Counted from the stretch's first letter, positions 16,660 to 26,367 are shown. The stretch is DNA of 64,000 nucleotides from Alkalihalobacillus sp. TS-13 (GCF_019720915.1 NZ_JAHKSI010000001.1:2852001-2916000), one strand, 5' to 3'. Program-made: numbers and translations. The notes: generated from the letters alone by a model not told the origin.

Positions 16660-17736
16660 TCATCTGTTAAGATTACGAATGCTTTTTACATTACGGGTAT
16701 TAGTAACTCTTTGGAAGAAGTTTAAGATCGGTCGGTACTTAGTATCAATCAATCCGACAGCTTCTACAATCAACTCAATGAACACCAGTAATACCGTTAC
16801 GATAAGAAAAGAACCCCATAATGTGGTTTGTTCGATAAGAACAGCGGCAATTCCAAAGATCGCACTCATCGCATATATGATCAGAACGGTTGTAGAATGG
16901 GAAAATCCCAACCTTTGTAAACAATGATGTAAATGGGATTTATCTGGTGCAGATAAAGGTTTATTATTTACAAATCGACGAATGATTGCAAAGATCGTAT
17001 CTGAAATTGGTACTCCAAGAATAATGATCGGGACTAATAAAGAGAACAACGTGATGTTCTTAAATCCTAATAAAGATGTTACGGCTATAATAAACCCTAA
17101 GTATAGGGATCCCGTGTCTCCCATGAATATTTTCGCAGGATGAAAATTATATACAAGGAAACCAAGTGTACTTCCTAATACAGCAAAACCTACAGCAATC
17201 ACAAACATGTTGCCGTTGACAATCGCCATCGTAGATATAGTAATCAATACGATCGACGAAACTCCTGCAGCCAATCCATCTAATCCATCAATCAGGTTTA
17301 TTGCATTAGTGATACCGATTATCCATAATAAGGTGAGCGGAATACTCCATATACCTAAATCCAAACGCACATCAAACGGTAGATTGATAAAATTTACGAC
17401 TACACCACCGTGTATGACAATACCAGCAGCGATAATTTGGCCTAAAAGTTTAACTTTGGGTGATATCTCAAAAATATCATCAAAAAAACCAGTTGCTATT
17501 ATGATCAAGCTGGCTGCGAATAAAGGAATCATGTACTGTTTATCAGGAGAGAGCAAATAAAACCCAATAAGGGAACTTAAGTAGATAGCTAGACCACCAA
17601 GTCGAGGCATCACTTTGGTATGTACCTTTCGTTTATCGGGTTGGTCTGTTGCTCCAATTTTTATCGCGAATTTCTTAACGATTGGTGTTAATAATAATGA
17701 CGATAAGAAGCATATGAATAACGTTAAAAACAGCAT
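16660..17736 (-). CDS. Second TagO/WecA-type undecaprenyl-phosphate sugar-1-phosphate transferase
   Basis: A 358-residue polytopic membrane protein clearly paralogous to TagO at 1661-2725. It shares RKVHTKVMPRLGGLAIY, NAINLIDGLDGLAAG, FHPAKIFMGDTGSLYLG, and KSHLHHCLQRLGFSHS. It is expected to start the lipid-linked glycan made by the csaB module, most likely with GlcNAc-1-P. The C-terminus is longer and basic (RVTNTRNVKSIRNLNR). AGGGAGAG lies 12 nt upstream of the ATG. It is bracketed by its own terminator, so it is not simply part of the csaB transcript. Confidence 0.9.
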   Translation of the reverse strand: MLFLTLFICFLSSLLLTPIVKKFAIKIGATDQPDKRKVHTKVMPRLGGLAIYLSSLIGFYLLSPDKQYMIPLFAASLIIIATGFFDDIFEISPKVKLLGQIIAAGIVIHGGVVVNFINLPFDVRLDLGIWSIPLTLLWIIGITNAINLIDGLDGLAAGVSSIVLITISTMAIVNGNMFVIAVGFAVLGSTLGFLVYNFHPAKIFMGDTGSLYLGFIIAVTSLLGFKNITLFSLLVPIIILGVPISDTIFAIIRRFVNNKPLSAPDKSHLHHCLQRLGFSHSTTVLIIYAMSAIFGIAAVLIEQTTLWGSFLIVTVLLVFIELIVEAVGLIDTKYRPILNFFQRVTNTRNVKSIRNLNR

Positions 17737-17897
17737 AATTTAAAAACACTCTCCCTAAAAACTCTTACCTCTATACATGGTGAATCCCTATTTTTTCTAA
17801 TAAAAGCATGAATTACATCATAATGAAAATTATATCATAATTTTTTTCCAATCAAATAAAAAACTTTATAGAAATCGTCGAAAAAACAACTTATTTG

Positions 17898-19484
17898 TTA
17901 CTTGTTTGGGTACTTCTGATTAAAACCAGCCATTTTGATAAATTTATTTATGCCGGGAATCCGGTTTAATTCTTCAGCTGAAAACCCTTTAAATGCAATA
18001 ACTGCAAACAAATAAACAACAGCACCTATGATTACTCCTCCAAAACCGTAAAGAAGTGCTTCAAGTCTCCCCCAAGCTTGCAGCCCAAGGAATAAGGTAG
18101 GGACACCGATAAGCGCTCCCATCAATATAGACGATCCAAACTGAACAAAAGTTTCTCTTGTAGCAAACTTTACGTTTGTTTTTTTCCAAATAAAATACGA
18201 ATTTACCAACCAAATTAGGATATAAATAAGCAAAGTCGCAATCGCTGCACCAACAAGCCCATATAATTGAATGAAAACAAAATTGAATACAACCTTTATA
18301 AGTGCACCTAAAACAATGATCCATGCAGCCAGCTTGGACTCTTCAAGCCCCTGTAAAATTCCCGTTCCAAGTACAGTAAGTGACGTGAACACAGCGCTGA
18401 GTCCAATCAATGCAAGGACGAGACTTCCATTTAAATCAGTAAATAAACCTAGATTAAGGGGTAAAGCCAATCCTAGAAGACCTAATGCTGCCGGCCACGA
18501 AAAAAGATGTGCCAAATTTTGTGACTTCATTATCACTTTGTTAGCATTCTCATAATCATTTTGAGCTAAGTTTCGACTTATCAAAGGGATCAGAGGAAGT
18601 ACAATGGAGGTGGAGAACACTGTAGCAATTTGCACCAATGATAGCCCACGGCCATATAAACCATATTGATAATTTATTTCCGCACTTTCCCCTCCGGCCA
18701 TCTTCAAACTGAAAGGAATCGATAAGGAGTCGACAACATTTAAAAGCGCCATTGTTAATGCACCAACACAAATCGGCAAGGAAACCTTCAATATCCTTTG
18801 ACTGGTTATTTTAAAGTCTTTCAAACTATATTTTTGTTTAGAAGCAGGATTAAATGAAGACTTTTGGAATAGATAACGAAGATACACGAGAGATAACAGA
18901 GCACCAATCGAAGAACCAATCATTACTCCTCCAGCTATAACCTCATTGCTGAAATCCATACTTACCGTGTAATAAGCAATCGCAATTATTAATGCTACAC
19001 GGATGAATTGCTCGATTACTTGTGAATATGCTGTCGGTTTCATATTTTCATAGCCTTGGAAAAAACCTCTGTAGACAGCCATATATGGTGCAATCAACAA
19101 CGTAATCGAGACAATGATAATGGACAGTCTCGTTTTTTGTCCCCCTAATACTTGAGCTAATTGTTCAGATAAACCTGTGAGTAAACTGAAACTCACTAAC
19201 CCAAATAGAACAGCTAAAATACTTGATGTGACAAAAATATTCCTGATTTCCTGTTGATCGTTTTCTACTCTAGCCTTTGAGATAAGCTGTGAAATAGCTA
19301 AAGGAATACCTGCCACAGATAATATCAATGCCGTCATATAGACTGGGTAGACCAGTGTAAAAATCCCTAATACTTCATCTCCAGCAATATTTTGTAATGG
19401 AATTCTGAAGACGCTTCCGAGTATCTTAGAAATCAATGTTGCTATCGTTAAAATCAGTGTGCTCTTTACAAATGTTCCGCTCAT
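17898..19484 (-). CDS. MOP-superfamily (SpoVB/MurJ-like) oligosaccharide flippase
   Basis: A 528-residue protein with 12-14 membrane segments. The N-terminus FVKSTLILTIATLISKILGSVFRIPLQ and the following LVYPVYMTALILSVAGIPLAISQLIS are typical of SpoVB/MurJ-like polysaccharide transporters. The likely job is to flip an undecaprenyl-linked glycan to the outside, which suits the csaB module because no second TagGH-type ABC exporter is encoded here. Its ATG overlaps the stop of the upstream tagA paralogue by 4 bp (ATGA), so they are translationally coupled. It could alternatively serve peptidoglycan lipid II; context argues for the secondary polymer. Confidence 0.88.
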   Translation of the reverse strand: MSGTFVKSTLILTIATLISKILGSVFRIPLQNIAGDEVLGIFTLVYPVYMTALILSVAGIPLAISQLISKARVENDQQEIRNIFVTSSILAVLFGLVSFSLLTGLSEQLAQVLGGQKTRLSIIIVSITLLIAPYMAVYRGFFQGYENMKPTAYSQVIEQFIRVALIIAIAYYTVSMDFSNEVIAGGVMIGSSIGALLSLVYLRYLFQKSSFNPASKQKYSLKDFKITSQRILKVSLPICVGALTMALLNVVDSLSIPFSLKMAGGESAEINYQYGLYGRGLSLVQIATVFSTSIVLPLIPLISRNLAQNDYENANKVIMKSQNLAHLFSWPAALGLLGLALPLNLGLFTDLNGSLVLALIGLSAVFTSLTVLGTGILQGLEESKLAAWIIVLGALIKVVFNFVFIQLYGLVGAAIATLLIYILIWLVNSYFIWKKTNVKFATRETFVQFGSSILMGALIGVPTLFLGLQAWGRLEALLYGFGGVIIGAVVYLFAVIAFKGFSAEELNRIPGINKFIKMAGFNQKYPNK

Positions 19485-20221
19485 TTTCTTCCCTTTACTT
19501 TCTGTTCAATCACTTTGATCATGAATTTTGGCAATGCTAACATCCTTTTAGCCCTTGATGGTTGCTTCACCAATCTATAAAACCACTCTAAATTCAAGTT
19601 TTGGTAGATTACAGGCGCTCGCTTCACAATTCCAGCAAACACATCAAAACTACCTCCCACTCCCATAAAAATGCCTTTATTGAAATGATGGATATTCTCT
19701 GCAATCCAATTTTCCTGTCTTGGTAGTCCAAGAGCCACAAAAACCATATCTGGTTTAAGCTGTTGGATATCATTCACAATATCATTATCTTCCCAATTAA
19801 AATAGCCATTTTGCGAACCAACAATGTCTACATTTGGATAAGTTGCTTGAATATTGGCCTCAGCAGATTGTAAAACCTCTTCTTTTGCACCTAGTAAATA
19901 AACAGAAAAGTGATTTTCATTGGCAATCTGTAAGAGATTGCACATGATATCGAAACCTGAAACCCTTTCCTTTATTGGTGTGCCAAGAATTCGTGCTGCT
20001 TTTACAATTCCAATGCCATCCGGAGTGACATAGTCTGCATCATTCAAGACATTCTTATAACTCACATCTTCACTCGCATACATAACAATTTCAGGATTTG
20101 CCGTGATGACAAACGCTTTACTATCATTTACGATATGTGATTCATGAAGGTGTTTGATAAATGAATCCATTGAGGTATCGACAAATGGTACACCCATGAC
20201 GTCTATTTTGTTTAACTTCAT
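19481..20221 (-). CDS. Second TagA/WecG-family glycosyltransferase
   Basis: A 246-residue GT26 enzyme, paralogous to TagA at 3041-3820. It shares VITANPEIVMYA, YVTPDGIGIVKAARILG, ERVSGFDIM, PDMVFVALGLPRQENWIAEN and GVGGSFDVFAGIVKRAP, and has the basic C-terminal membrane-binding tail (VKQPSRAKRMLALPKFM). It probably adds ManNAc to the lipid-linked GlcNAc made by the second TagO paralogue. GGGGAAG precedes the ATG. It is the first gene of the tagA2-flippase pair. Homologous enzymes are required for SLH-ligand polymer synthesis in other Bacillales. Confidence 0.9.
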   Translation of the reverse strand: MKLNKIDVMGVPFVDTSMDSFIKHLHESHIVNDSKAFVITANPEIVMYASEDVSYKNVLNDADYVTPDGIGIVKAARILGTPIKERVSGFDIMCNLLQIANENHFSVYLLGAKEEVLQSAEANIQATYPNVDIVGSQNGYFNWEDNDIVNDIQQLKPDMVFVALGLPRQENWIAENIHHFNKGIFMGVGGSFDVFAGIVKRAPVIYQNLNLEWFYRLVKQPSRAKRMLALPKFMIKVIEQKVKGRK

Positions 20222-20323
20222 AAATACTTCCCCTTAAAATATGGTTCTATTATTCTTAATTGTTGATTTTTGCGACCAAAACCGAAATTTAACATGTTAA
20301 AAAACTAACATTACCATAACATA

Positions 20324-20355
20324 AGGGAATGCAACTAGAAATAGTCGCATTCCCT
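20324..20355 (-). terminator. Terminator-like hairpin after SLH glucosaminidase
   Basis: AGGGAATGC(A/G)AC arms pair around an 8-nt loop just past the stop codon. The T-run is clearer on the plus strand (TAATTTT). Confidence 0.55.
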
Positions 20356-20366
20356 AATTTTGAATA

Positions 20367-22280
20367 TTATTTTGCTACATTAATCTTTTTTGCTAACGTA
20401 CCGTAAGTCCCGTTTCCAAAAATATAAGCTTTAGAATGAGGGCTTTTTGGAACGATTTGGTACCAGGTACCATCTGATTGTTTGGATTCACCAAGGATAG
20501 CGACACTAGTCCCGGTTTTAAGGAATTTATAAATATCGTTACCGGAAACGACTTTAGGCTCACTACGAACATTCAGGGACGTAGTATTTGTCATACCTAA
20601 TTGATGATTACCTAAGTCTCCGCCTTTCAGATATTGATCAGCTCTATACATATATGCTGCTATTTTTTGTCCCCAGTATGGGTCTGATGCATATTTCACA
20701 TTCATTCCCATCGTCTTATTCCCTAAAAACGCTCCATAATACCTGAAATCCGTATCTTTGAAATATTTTCGAATGATATGCTCAGTAGCAGCTTCTTCAA
20801 TTCCTTCTTCTAAAGAATCAAATGTGTAGGCATTTTCATAGGGATTGCTGTCTATAGCACCTAAACCAAACAAATTGTTCTTATCTACCGCGATCTTGCT
20901 TGTCCCCCATGCACTTTCATGGATAGCGTGGGATAAGAAGTATAACGCGTTCACACCATATTTCTTTTCTACCATTTTGAATATTTCACCAGTACCTTCT
21001 AATGGTGACGTAGGATACTTACTTTTATAGATATCTGGATAAGCATCCTTTATAAAAGAGTCTAACTGTTCAGCTGTATACTTGGTTTTTGTATATAAAG
21101 GCAAGTACTGATAATATTGGTACGCTTGCCCCTCCTTTTTACCAGAGGAGTTCATGAACTCATTTCCATCCCAGCTATAATATTTAGCGCCTGATGTCAT
21201 GAATGAAGGAGCTTTTCCTATTACGATTGCGCTGTAACGATCCAGCGTAGAACTATAGATATAGTGATAAAGGTTTCCAGAGTTTGCAGCATAATAGGAT
21301 CTTCCGCTTGCCAATTGGTAAGGCGTCAATGTAACTTTATCCAATTCCACATATCCACGCGTATCCGCAACAGTGACTTCCACCCAATTTTCCCCTGCAG
21401 AGTGGAATTGCATTTCGGTTCCTGTCGTTACATAAGTGTAGTTGGAAGTGAATTTTGTGCTGTCATAGATGATTGTGTAACCAGTTGAAACCGTGAAACC
21501 ACTATTCATCCAGACAATCTTTTTCCCCTTCATTACAACTTGTGAAGTTGGGGATTTCACTGCATTCTTTGCATCACTGTATGTTTCATATTTTTTAACT
21601 TCCTCTAATTCTCCAGAAGATGAGATATTTGCAACACTGTACTCAAGAACTGGCGGTGGAGTGATTATGTTCAGCATTCTATAGATGACCAGCGCTGCAT
21701 CAGCTCGTTTTGTATTGTCTTTTGGACGGTATGTATTATCTGGATAACCTTCAATCAATTTTACAGAGGCAACCATGGAAACTTCATCAACAAAATGTTT
21801 ATGTATCGTGTCTTTATCTTTGAATGTCAAAATAATCTCTTCCATCTCAATACCCTTGTAATGCAAAGCACGGTACATGATTACAGCCATTTCTTCGCGA
21901 GTGATTTTTTGATTAGGTTTGAAATCCCCTTCAGGGTAACCTGTAATGATATTTGCTGCGACAGTTTGATTCACTGCGTCATAGAACCAGTCATCAGGTT
22001 CGACGTCATCAAAAGATTCTGTACTTGGATCAATCGGAAGATCCAGTTCTAAGGCCCTTTTCACGAATGCCGAAAACTCTGCACGAGTTACAGCACGATC
22101 AGGTGAAAAAGTCCCAGGCCTATCTCCTTTCATGATTCCTTTTTCATTTAGAGCTCTCATTTCTTTTTCAGCATAATGTCCTGTTATGTCATCTGCTGCC
22201 TTTACACCAGGCATAGCAACAAAAGACATCAACAAAACCAAAATCAATACTGAAACAATTTTCTTCATATGAATACGCAT
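20367..22280 (-). CDS. SLH-anchored N-acetylglucosaminidase (glucosaminidase domain plus SH3)
   Basis: A 637-residue exoprotein. A signal peptide ends near VKAADD (residue about 29). Three SLH domains follow at about 30-205 (GTFSPDRAVTRAEF, GDFKPNQKITREEM, NTYRPKDNTKRADA). A linker of about 230 residues comes next, then a glucosaminidase domain at about 440-555 with LSHAIHESAWGTSKIA (catalytic Glu) and NNLFGLGAIDSNP. A C-terminal SH3-like domain contains TTSLNVRSEPKVVSG. It should cleave peptidoglycan glycan strands while bound to the pyruvylated polymer. GGGGG lies 7 nt upstream of the ATG at 22280. It lies directly upstream of the tagA2-flippase pair on the same strand. Confidence 0.9.
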   Translation of the reverse strand: MRIHMKKIVSVLILVLLMSFVAMPGVKAADDITGHYAEKEMRALNEKGIMKGDRPGTFSPDRAVTRAEFSAFVKRALELDLPIDPSTESFDDVEPDDWFYDAVNQTVAANIITGYPEGDFKPNQKITREEMAVIMYRALHYKGIEMEEIILTFKDKDTIHKHFVDEVSMVASVKLIEGYPDNTYRPKDNTKRADAALVIYRMLNIITPPPVLEYSVANISSSGELEEVKKYETYSDAKNAVKSPTSQVVMKGKKIVWMNSGFTVSTGYTIIYDSTKFTSNYTYVTTGTEMQFHSAGENWVEVTVADTRGYVELDKVTLTPYQLASGRSYYAANSGNLYHYIYSSTLDRYSAIVIGKAPSFMTSGAKYYSWDGNEFMNSSGKKEGQAYQYYQYLPLYTKTKYTAEQLDSFIKDAYPDIYKSKYPTSPLEGTGEIFKMVEKKYGVNALYFLSHAIHESAWGTSKIAVDKNNLFGLGAIDSNPYENAYTFDSLEEGIEEAATEHIIRKYFKDTDFRYYGAFLGNKTMGMNVKYASDPYWGQKIAAYMYRADQYLKGGDLGNHQLGMTNTTSLNVRSEPKVVSGNDIYKFLKTGTSVAILGESKQSDGTWYQIVPKSPHSKAYIFGNGTYGTLAKKINVAK

Positions 22281-22519
22281 ACTTCATCCCCCTTATAAAT
22301 TACTATTCTATAACTTTAGCAAAGTGTCCGTGCAAATTCTACCAAAATTTTATCTATTTATACATATTATTACTATTTATTACAAATAATTTTCTCATAT
22401 TTGCACCAAATTACCAGATAAATGACATATTACTCCAAATAGTTAGTTAATTTTGTAGAAATTTAAGGTTATGCTTTCTTACATAAAAATAGTAGATTCA
22501 GATTAACAGGGCGTTAAAA

Positions 22520-22711
22520 ATGTATTTCAAAATAGTGGATCGGAAAGTCGAAAAACTGACTGTTGGACAATCAAAAGACAAAACCGTCTATTTTAAGAGT
22601 TCGCTGATGAATGGCGGTACAATTTATGATATTCATAGGTTTATGGATATAAATGTAAAAACCTTTCGCAAAATGAATTATTCTTACGAAAATAACGGTA
22701 TTATAGTCTAG
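22520..22711 (+). CDS. Small ORF, unknown (63 residues)
   Basis: The frame starts MYFKIVDRKVEKLTVGQ. No signal peptide, membrane segment or known motif is visible. Only a weak purine-rich site (AGGGCG) precedes it. Support comes from the plus-strand terminator about 35 bp downstream and an otherwise empty 800-bp interval from 22281 to 23079. It may be a real small gene or a chance frame. Confidence 0.3.
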   Translation: MYFKIVDRKVEKLTVGQSKDKTVYFKSSLMNGGTIYDIHRFMDINVKTFRKMNYSYENNGIIV

Positions 22712-22743
22712 GTGAACCTTGGGTAGAAGTATAGATTGTTAGT

Positions 22744-22783
22744 GAAGCCCCATGGAAAACCTCTTCTCCACGGGTTTTTCTTC
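22744..22783 (+). terminator. Rho-independent terminator, plus strand
   Basis: GAAGCCCCATGG pairs imperfectly with CCACGGGTTTTTCTTC around 12 nt, with TTTTT following the GC-rich stem. It implies a transcript ending here, the only candidate being the small ORF at 22520. Confidence 0.6.
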
Positions 22784-22804
22784 ATGATTGTGATATACCT
22801 TATT

Positions 22805-22957
22805 GATGATTTTTTCGAAATTCACCCCTCACCACAATCAAGCGATTCGATTAGTCACGAAGGTCAGTGTCCGCAACTGAATCATGGCTGTTTAAGATCC
22901 TGATCCACTTGACCCGAAGGAATTTCACATTAAACCTAGTCTGAAATCAACAATATC
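22805..22957. repeat. Degenerate palindromic intergenic repeat, copy E
   Basis: The ends GATTTTTTCGAAATTCACCCCTC and GAAATCAACA resemble the arms of copies A and B. The interior CGATTCGATTAGTCACGAAGGTCA resembles the extra interior of copy A (CGATTAGTTACAAAGGTCA). The central GC-rich blocks of B-D are missing. Confidence 0.5.
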
Positions 22958-23079
22958 TATTTTTAGTAACACAAAATTGTCGAAGAAAAAGGAAATAGAA
23001 TTTACAGGATTTTACACTAGAGTAGTGGAATATAAAAATCAAAAGATAAATATAGAAAATAGGAAGGATTGGTTTATGG

Positions 23080-24390
23080 ATGGTGTTCAGTAAGGTTAGA
23101 TTGTTTTTTGTTTGTTTCTTAACTTTTATCGTTATCGCAGCACCGTTTTCAAACTCGGTTCAGGCCGAAGAGCCAGTACAATTGGACTATGTCGCTTTAG
23201 GGGATTCACTTGCTGTAGGAGTTACACCCACGCGTAGTGTTGGGTCAAGCTACAGTGATTTTCTTGCAAAACAGCTTCTTCAAATCAATCATCTCGGTAC
23301 CTACACAAAGCAATATGCTGCCCCAGGATATACATCTACTCAAGTTTTAGAAGATATACAGAACGATGTACGTAAAAAGAATATGGATGGCAGCGAAGAT
23401 ACGGAAGGTATTCAAAAACATATCAGTGAAGCTGAAATGATTACATTGAACATCGGAGCGAATGATATGCTCGCTGTTATCGATATCGATCCACATACCG
23501 GTACGATATCGTATGATGAAGAAGTTTTCGCTCAGGTTTTATCAGATGTTGGGAAAAATATCGTTCAAATAATAAGCCTTATAAAAACTTTGAATCCATC
23601 TGCTGATATTTATGTGATGGGCTATTATAACCCATTTCCATACCTCCCCGATTCAGAACAGCCGAAGGTCCTGATAGCATTAGAACAATTGAATAATGTT
23701 ATAAACACAGCTGCAAGTTCTACGGGAGCTACGTATGTTCCAACAGCTGAAGCATTTAACCCTAATGGTAAAGAGTACCTTTCCAACCCACAGGACATCC
23801 ACCCTAATGAAACTGGTTATCTCGTTCTAGCAAACTCTTTTTGGAAACTGATCGAGGTTAAGGACGCAGAAGTGTTTACAGATGTCGACCTAGAAAAATG
23901 GTCACATGACTCCATACAATATTTAGTTAAAAAAGGAATCATAAAGGGATACGGGGATGGAACATTCGGTCCTGACGACTTTTTCAGACGTGATCACGCC
24001 TCTCAGATGTTAACGAGAAGTATCGTTTATAATCCCGAGGTACCACCCGCTGCTTATACTGATCTAGCACTAGAAAATCCAGCTTTTCCAATGATCTCAA
24101 TACTCAGCCACAATGGTATCCTCCAAGGATATAAAGATGGAACATTCAAGCCAGAAAATTCACTCACCCGAGCAGAAATGGCAATTATATTAGTAAAAGC
24201 CCATGGATTGGAAGGTTCAGGTGAAGGAACCTTTACGGATGTACCAAATACCCACTGGGCATATGATGCTATCAATACTCTTGCAGAACACGGCATCACC
24301 ATAGGTGTCGGGAACAATAAATATGCTCCGAATCGACCGGTGGAACGAGAAGAATTTGCTACTTTCCTTGAAAGAGCGTTACATCAATAA
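23080..24390 (+). CDS. SLH-anchored SGNH/GDSL esterase
   Basis: A 436-residue exoprotein. The signal peptide ends near VQAEEP (residue about 31). An SGNH hydrolase domain at about 35-265 shows block I GDSLAVGV (catalytic Ser), block III GANDM (Asn) and block V DIHPNETGY (Asp and His), so the catalytic set is complete. Three SLH domains at about 266-436 (GTFGPDDFFRRDHA, GTFKPENSLTRAEM, NKYAPNRPVEREEF) put the anchor at the C-terminus. A likely role is removal or transfer of acyl groups on cell wall glycans; the substrate is not shown. GGAAGGA lies 11 nt before the ATG. Confidence 0.92.
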   Translation: MVFSKVRLFFVCFLTFIVIAAPFSNSVQAEEPVQLDYVALGDSLAVGVTPTRSVGSSYSDFLAKQLLQINHLGTYTKQYAAPGYTSTQVLEDIQNDVRKKNMDGSEDTEGIQKHISEAEMITLNIGANDMLAVIDIDPHTGTISYDEEVFAQVLSDVGKNIVQIISLIKTLNPSADIYVMGYYNPFPYLPDSEQPKVLIALEQLNNVINTAASSTGATYVPTAEAFNPNGKEYLSNPQDIHPNETGYLVLANSFWKLIEVKDAEVFTDVDLEKWSHDSIQYLVKKGIIKGYGDGTFGPDDFFRRDHASQMLTRSIVYNPEVPPAAYTDLALENPAFPMISILSHNGILQGYKDGTFKPENSLTRAEMAIILVKAHGLEGSGEGTFTDVPNTHWAYDAINTLAEHGITIGVGNNKYAPNRPVEREEFATFLERALHQ

Positions 24391-24554
24391 AAATCCTTAA
24401 CTGTTAGATGAGATGGTTCAAATCTTATCTAACAGTTTTCTGTAGTAGGCATAACCAAATACTTAGGGATAAAGAACTGAGTTTACAACCAACCCCCCTT
24501 TTCATTTTCCAATTTGGTAAAATAATGTTAGTTCACAACATTGGGGGAATCAAA

Positions 24555-24962
24555 ATGAAAGAATGGAAAAAAATCATCGGAGTGATGTTGTTGGCCATTG
24601 CTCTTATGACAGGATGCGGAACAACTGAAGAGACTGGGGATCAAACTTCTGGTGAGGGCACAGAACAGCCAAAAAACGAAGATTCGACTGAACAAAATAA
24701 TGAAGATACGAATGAAGAACCTGCTGACGAGAATGCTTCAGAGGATGATGCCACTACAGAACAAAATACAGGCGAAGGTACATATAGCGGTCAAGCAGAT
24801 GGCCATACCATCGAAATCATGATGGAGGATGGACCGCAAGCCTTTCAATTTGGTGAAGAACTGAAAGAAAAAGTAGAATCTCTTGAAGTTGATTCTGAAA
24901 TCACTTTCACATATGAAGAAAAAGACGGTGCACTACACCTTACTGATATACAGGAAAAATAA
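24555..24962 (+). CDS. Small lipoprotein with acidic spacer
   Basis: A 135-residue protein. The lipobox ALMTGC gives a lipidated Cys at about residue 20. A highly acidic, low-complexity linker of about 55 residues (Glu/Asp/Asn/Thr) follows, then a 50-residue C-terminal domain ending EITFTYEEKDGALHLTDIQEK. GGGGGAA lies 7 nt before the ATG at 24555; an upstream in-frame ATG at 24408 has no ribosome site. Function unknown; the domain looks like a small beta-barrel fold. Confidence 0.8.
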   Translation: MKEWKKIIGVMLLAIALMTGCGTTEETGDQTSGEGTEQPKNEDSTEQNNEDTNEEPADENASEDDATTEQNTGEGTYSGQADGHTIEIMMEDGPQAFQFGEELKEKVESLEVDSEITFTYEEKDGALHLTDIQEK

Positions 24963-24977
24963 GAATATACAAATGAT

Positions 24978-25025
24978 GAGGCTGACTCTGTATCGAAATC
25001 ATGATACCTGGTCAGCCTCGTTTAC
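24978..25025. terminator. Bidirectional terminator between lipoprotein and acyltransferase
   Basis: GAGGCTGAC pairs perfectly with GTCAGCCTC, with an inner TATC/GATA stem. The two flanking genes converge here. Confidence 0.75.
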
Positions 25026-25037
25026 TTTATTACCTAT

Positions 25038-26237
25038 TTAACTAGACAGAGACGTTGAAGTATTTCTGTGTGCATCAGCTTTATATTTTCTACTCGTTTC
25101 CATTGGAGGCATCTTACCGAATATGATCCAATATTGAGGAATGAGCTTATGAGTAAGCCGTACGATTGCCCAGCTTAAAACAAAAATCACTATAAAGGTT
25201 AATATTTGCCAACCGTGGAATACCAATGGGGAACCACCTTGAACGAAATACCTCATGATCATAAGTAGCATAGGGTGAATCAAATATATCCCAAAAGATG
25301 TAGCTCCAATTTCCATAAAAAATCTTTTTCTGCTTGGCTGAAAACTCTTCTCTGCCCAATGCGCAAGAAGGAATAATCCCAATCCAGCAAACAACGCATG
25401 TGTAGCCCACGTAAATTCAGCAATATATTGGTTGATCAGATCAGGAAGGTTATTTGACACGATCCCGTAAGCTCCGATCCTGACCAAATACATATATCCA
25501 GTGTACAGAACTACTAGGGTACCATATAAGAAAAAGATGAACGCTAAGGTTTTAAACCGAATGAGATGATCCTTCATTTTTTCACGCAAATCATGATAAT
25601 AGATACCTAGATACGCTCCTACGAAATAAAAGGACATGTAAGATAATGAAATGGATCCCTTCAAAGTGATATGGAAATATTCCTTGTTCAGATACACCCA
25701 TATCCATTGAATGGCTATTCCCAACCAGAAGGCATGCTTTCTCAAACGCTTGAATCTTTTAAACAACAACATAAAGAACGGGAATAGTAAATACAATTGA
25801 ACACTGATAAAGACAAAATATAAGTGCGGATGCGCCTTACCTAGCGCAACCAGGTATAAAAATTTATTTAAGGCAAACCCAAAACTCGGGTAGTCATAAT
25901 AAGCGAACCATTTGACTCCAAAATAAAGGCCGGAAAAGAGCAGATAAGGAATCAAAATATATTTCAATCGTTTAATATAGAAATTTTTGATCAAAGTTGC
26001 ATCTGTTTTTCGTGGATAATAGTTATAAAAAAGGACAAAAGCACTTAACATGATAAATGTCGGCGTACCAAGCTTTCCAGCAACATTAAAAAAATTGTAG
26101 ATTGGAAATAATAAAGAATCCGTAGGCACACTCGTAACTCCAGTAGATGAGGAATGCACCAGCAATACTGCAATGATAGCAAACGCTCTTGCCAATTGGA
26201 TTTCATCCAGGTTCAATCTCCGTGTTTCCACTCCCAT
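25038..26237 (-). CDS. Acyltransferase family 3 membrane protein
   Basis: A 399-residue integral membrane protein with about ten hydrophobic segments. The N-terminal QLARAFAIIAVLLVHSSS carries the conserved Arg and the His of acyltransferase-3 proteins, and FGIYLIHPMLLMIMRYF lies near the C-terminus. It is not fused to an SGNH domain, unlike OatA, but converges with an SLH-anchored SGNH gene 650 bp away. It is distinct in sequence from the acyltransferase at 4347-5405. The ribosome site (GGTGAAG) is modest. Acylation of wall glycan is inference from family and context. Confidence 0.87.
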   Translation of the reverse strand: MGVETRRLNLDEIQLARAFAIIAVLLVHSSSTGVTSVPTDSLLFPIYNFFNVAGKLGTPTFIMLSAFVLFYNYYPRKTDATLIKNFYIKRLKYILIPYLLFSGLYFGVKWFAYYDYPSFGFALNKFLYLVALGKAHPHLYFVFISVQLYLLFPFFMLLFKRFKRLRKHAFWLGIAIQWIWVYLNKEYFHITLKGSISLSYMSFYFVGAYLGIYYHDLREKMKDHLIRFKTLAFIFFLYGTLVVLYTGYMYLVRIGAYGIVSNNLPDLINQYIAEFTWATHALFAGLGLFLLAHWAEKSFQPSRKRFFMEIGATSFGIYLIHPMLLMIMRYFVQGGSPLVFHGWQILTFIVIFVLSWAIVRLTHKLIPQYWIIFGKMPPMETSRKYKADAHRNTSTSLSS

Positions 26238-26367
26238 AACTTCACCAACTCTACTAAACTATTGTTATATTCTTACAAAATACGACATGTTATTAATACT
26301 ACCATGCCTTACCCATGAGTCAACAGGGATAAAACATTTTTACAAAACATTTAAAAACCATGAACGT

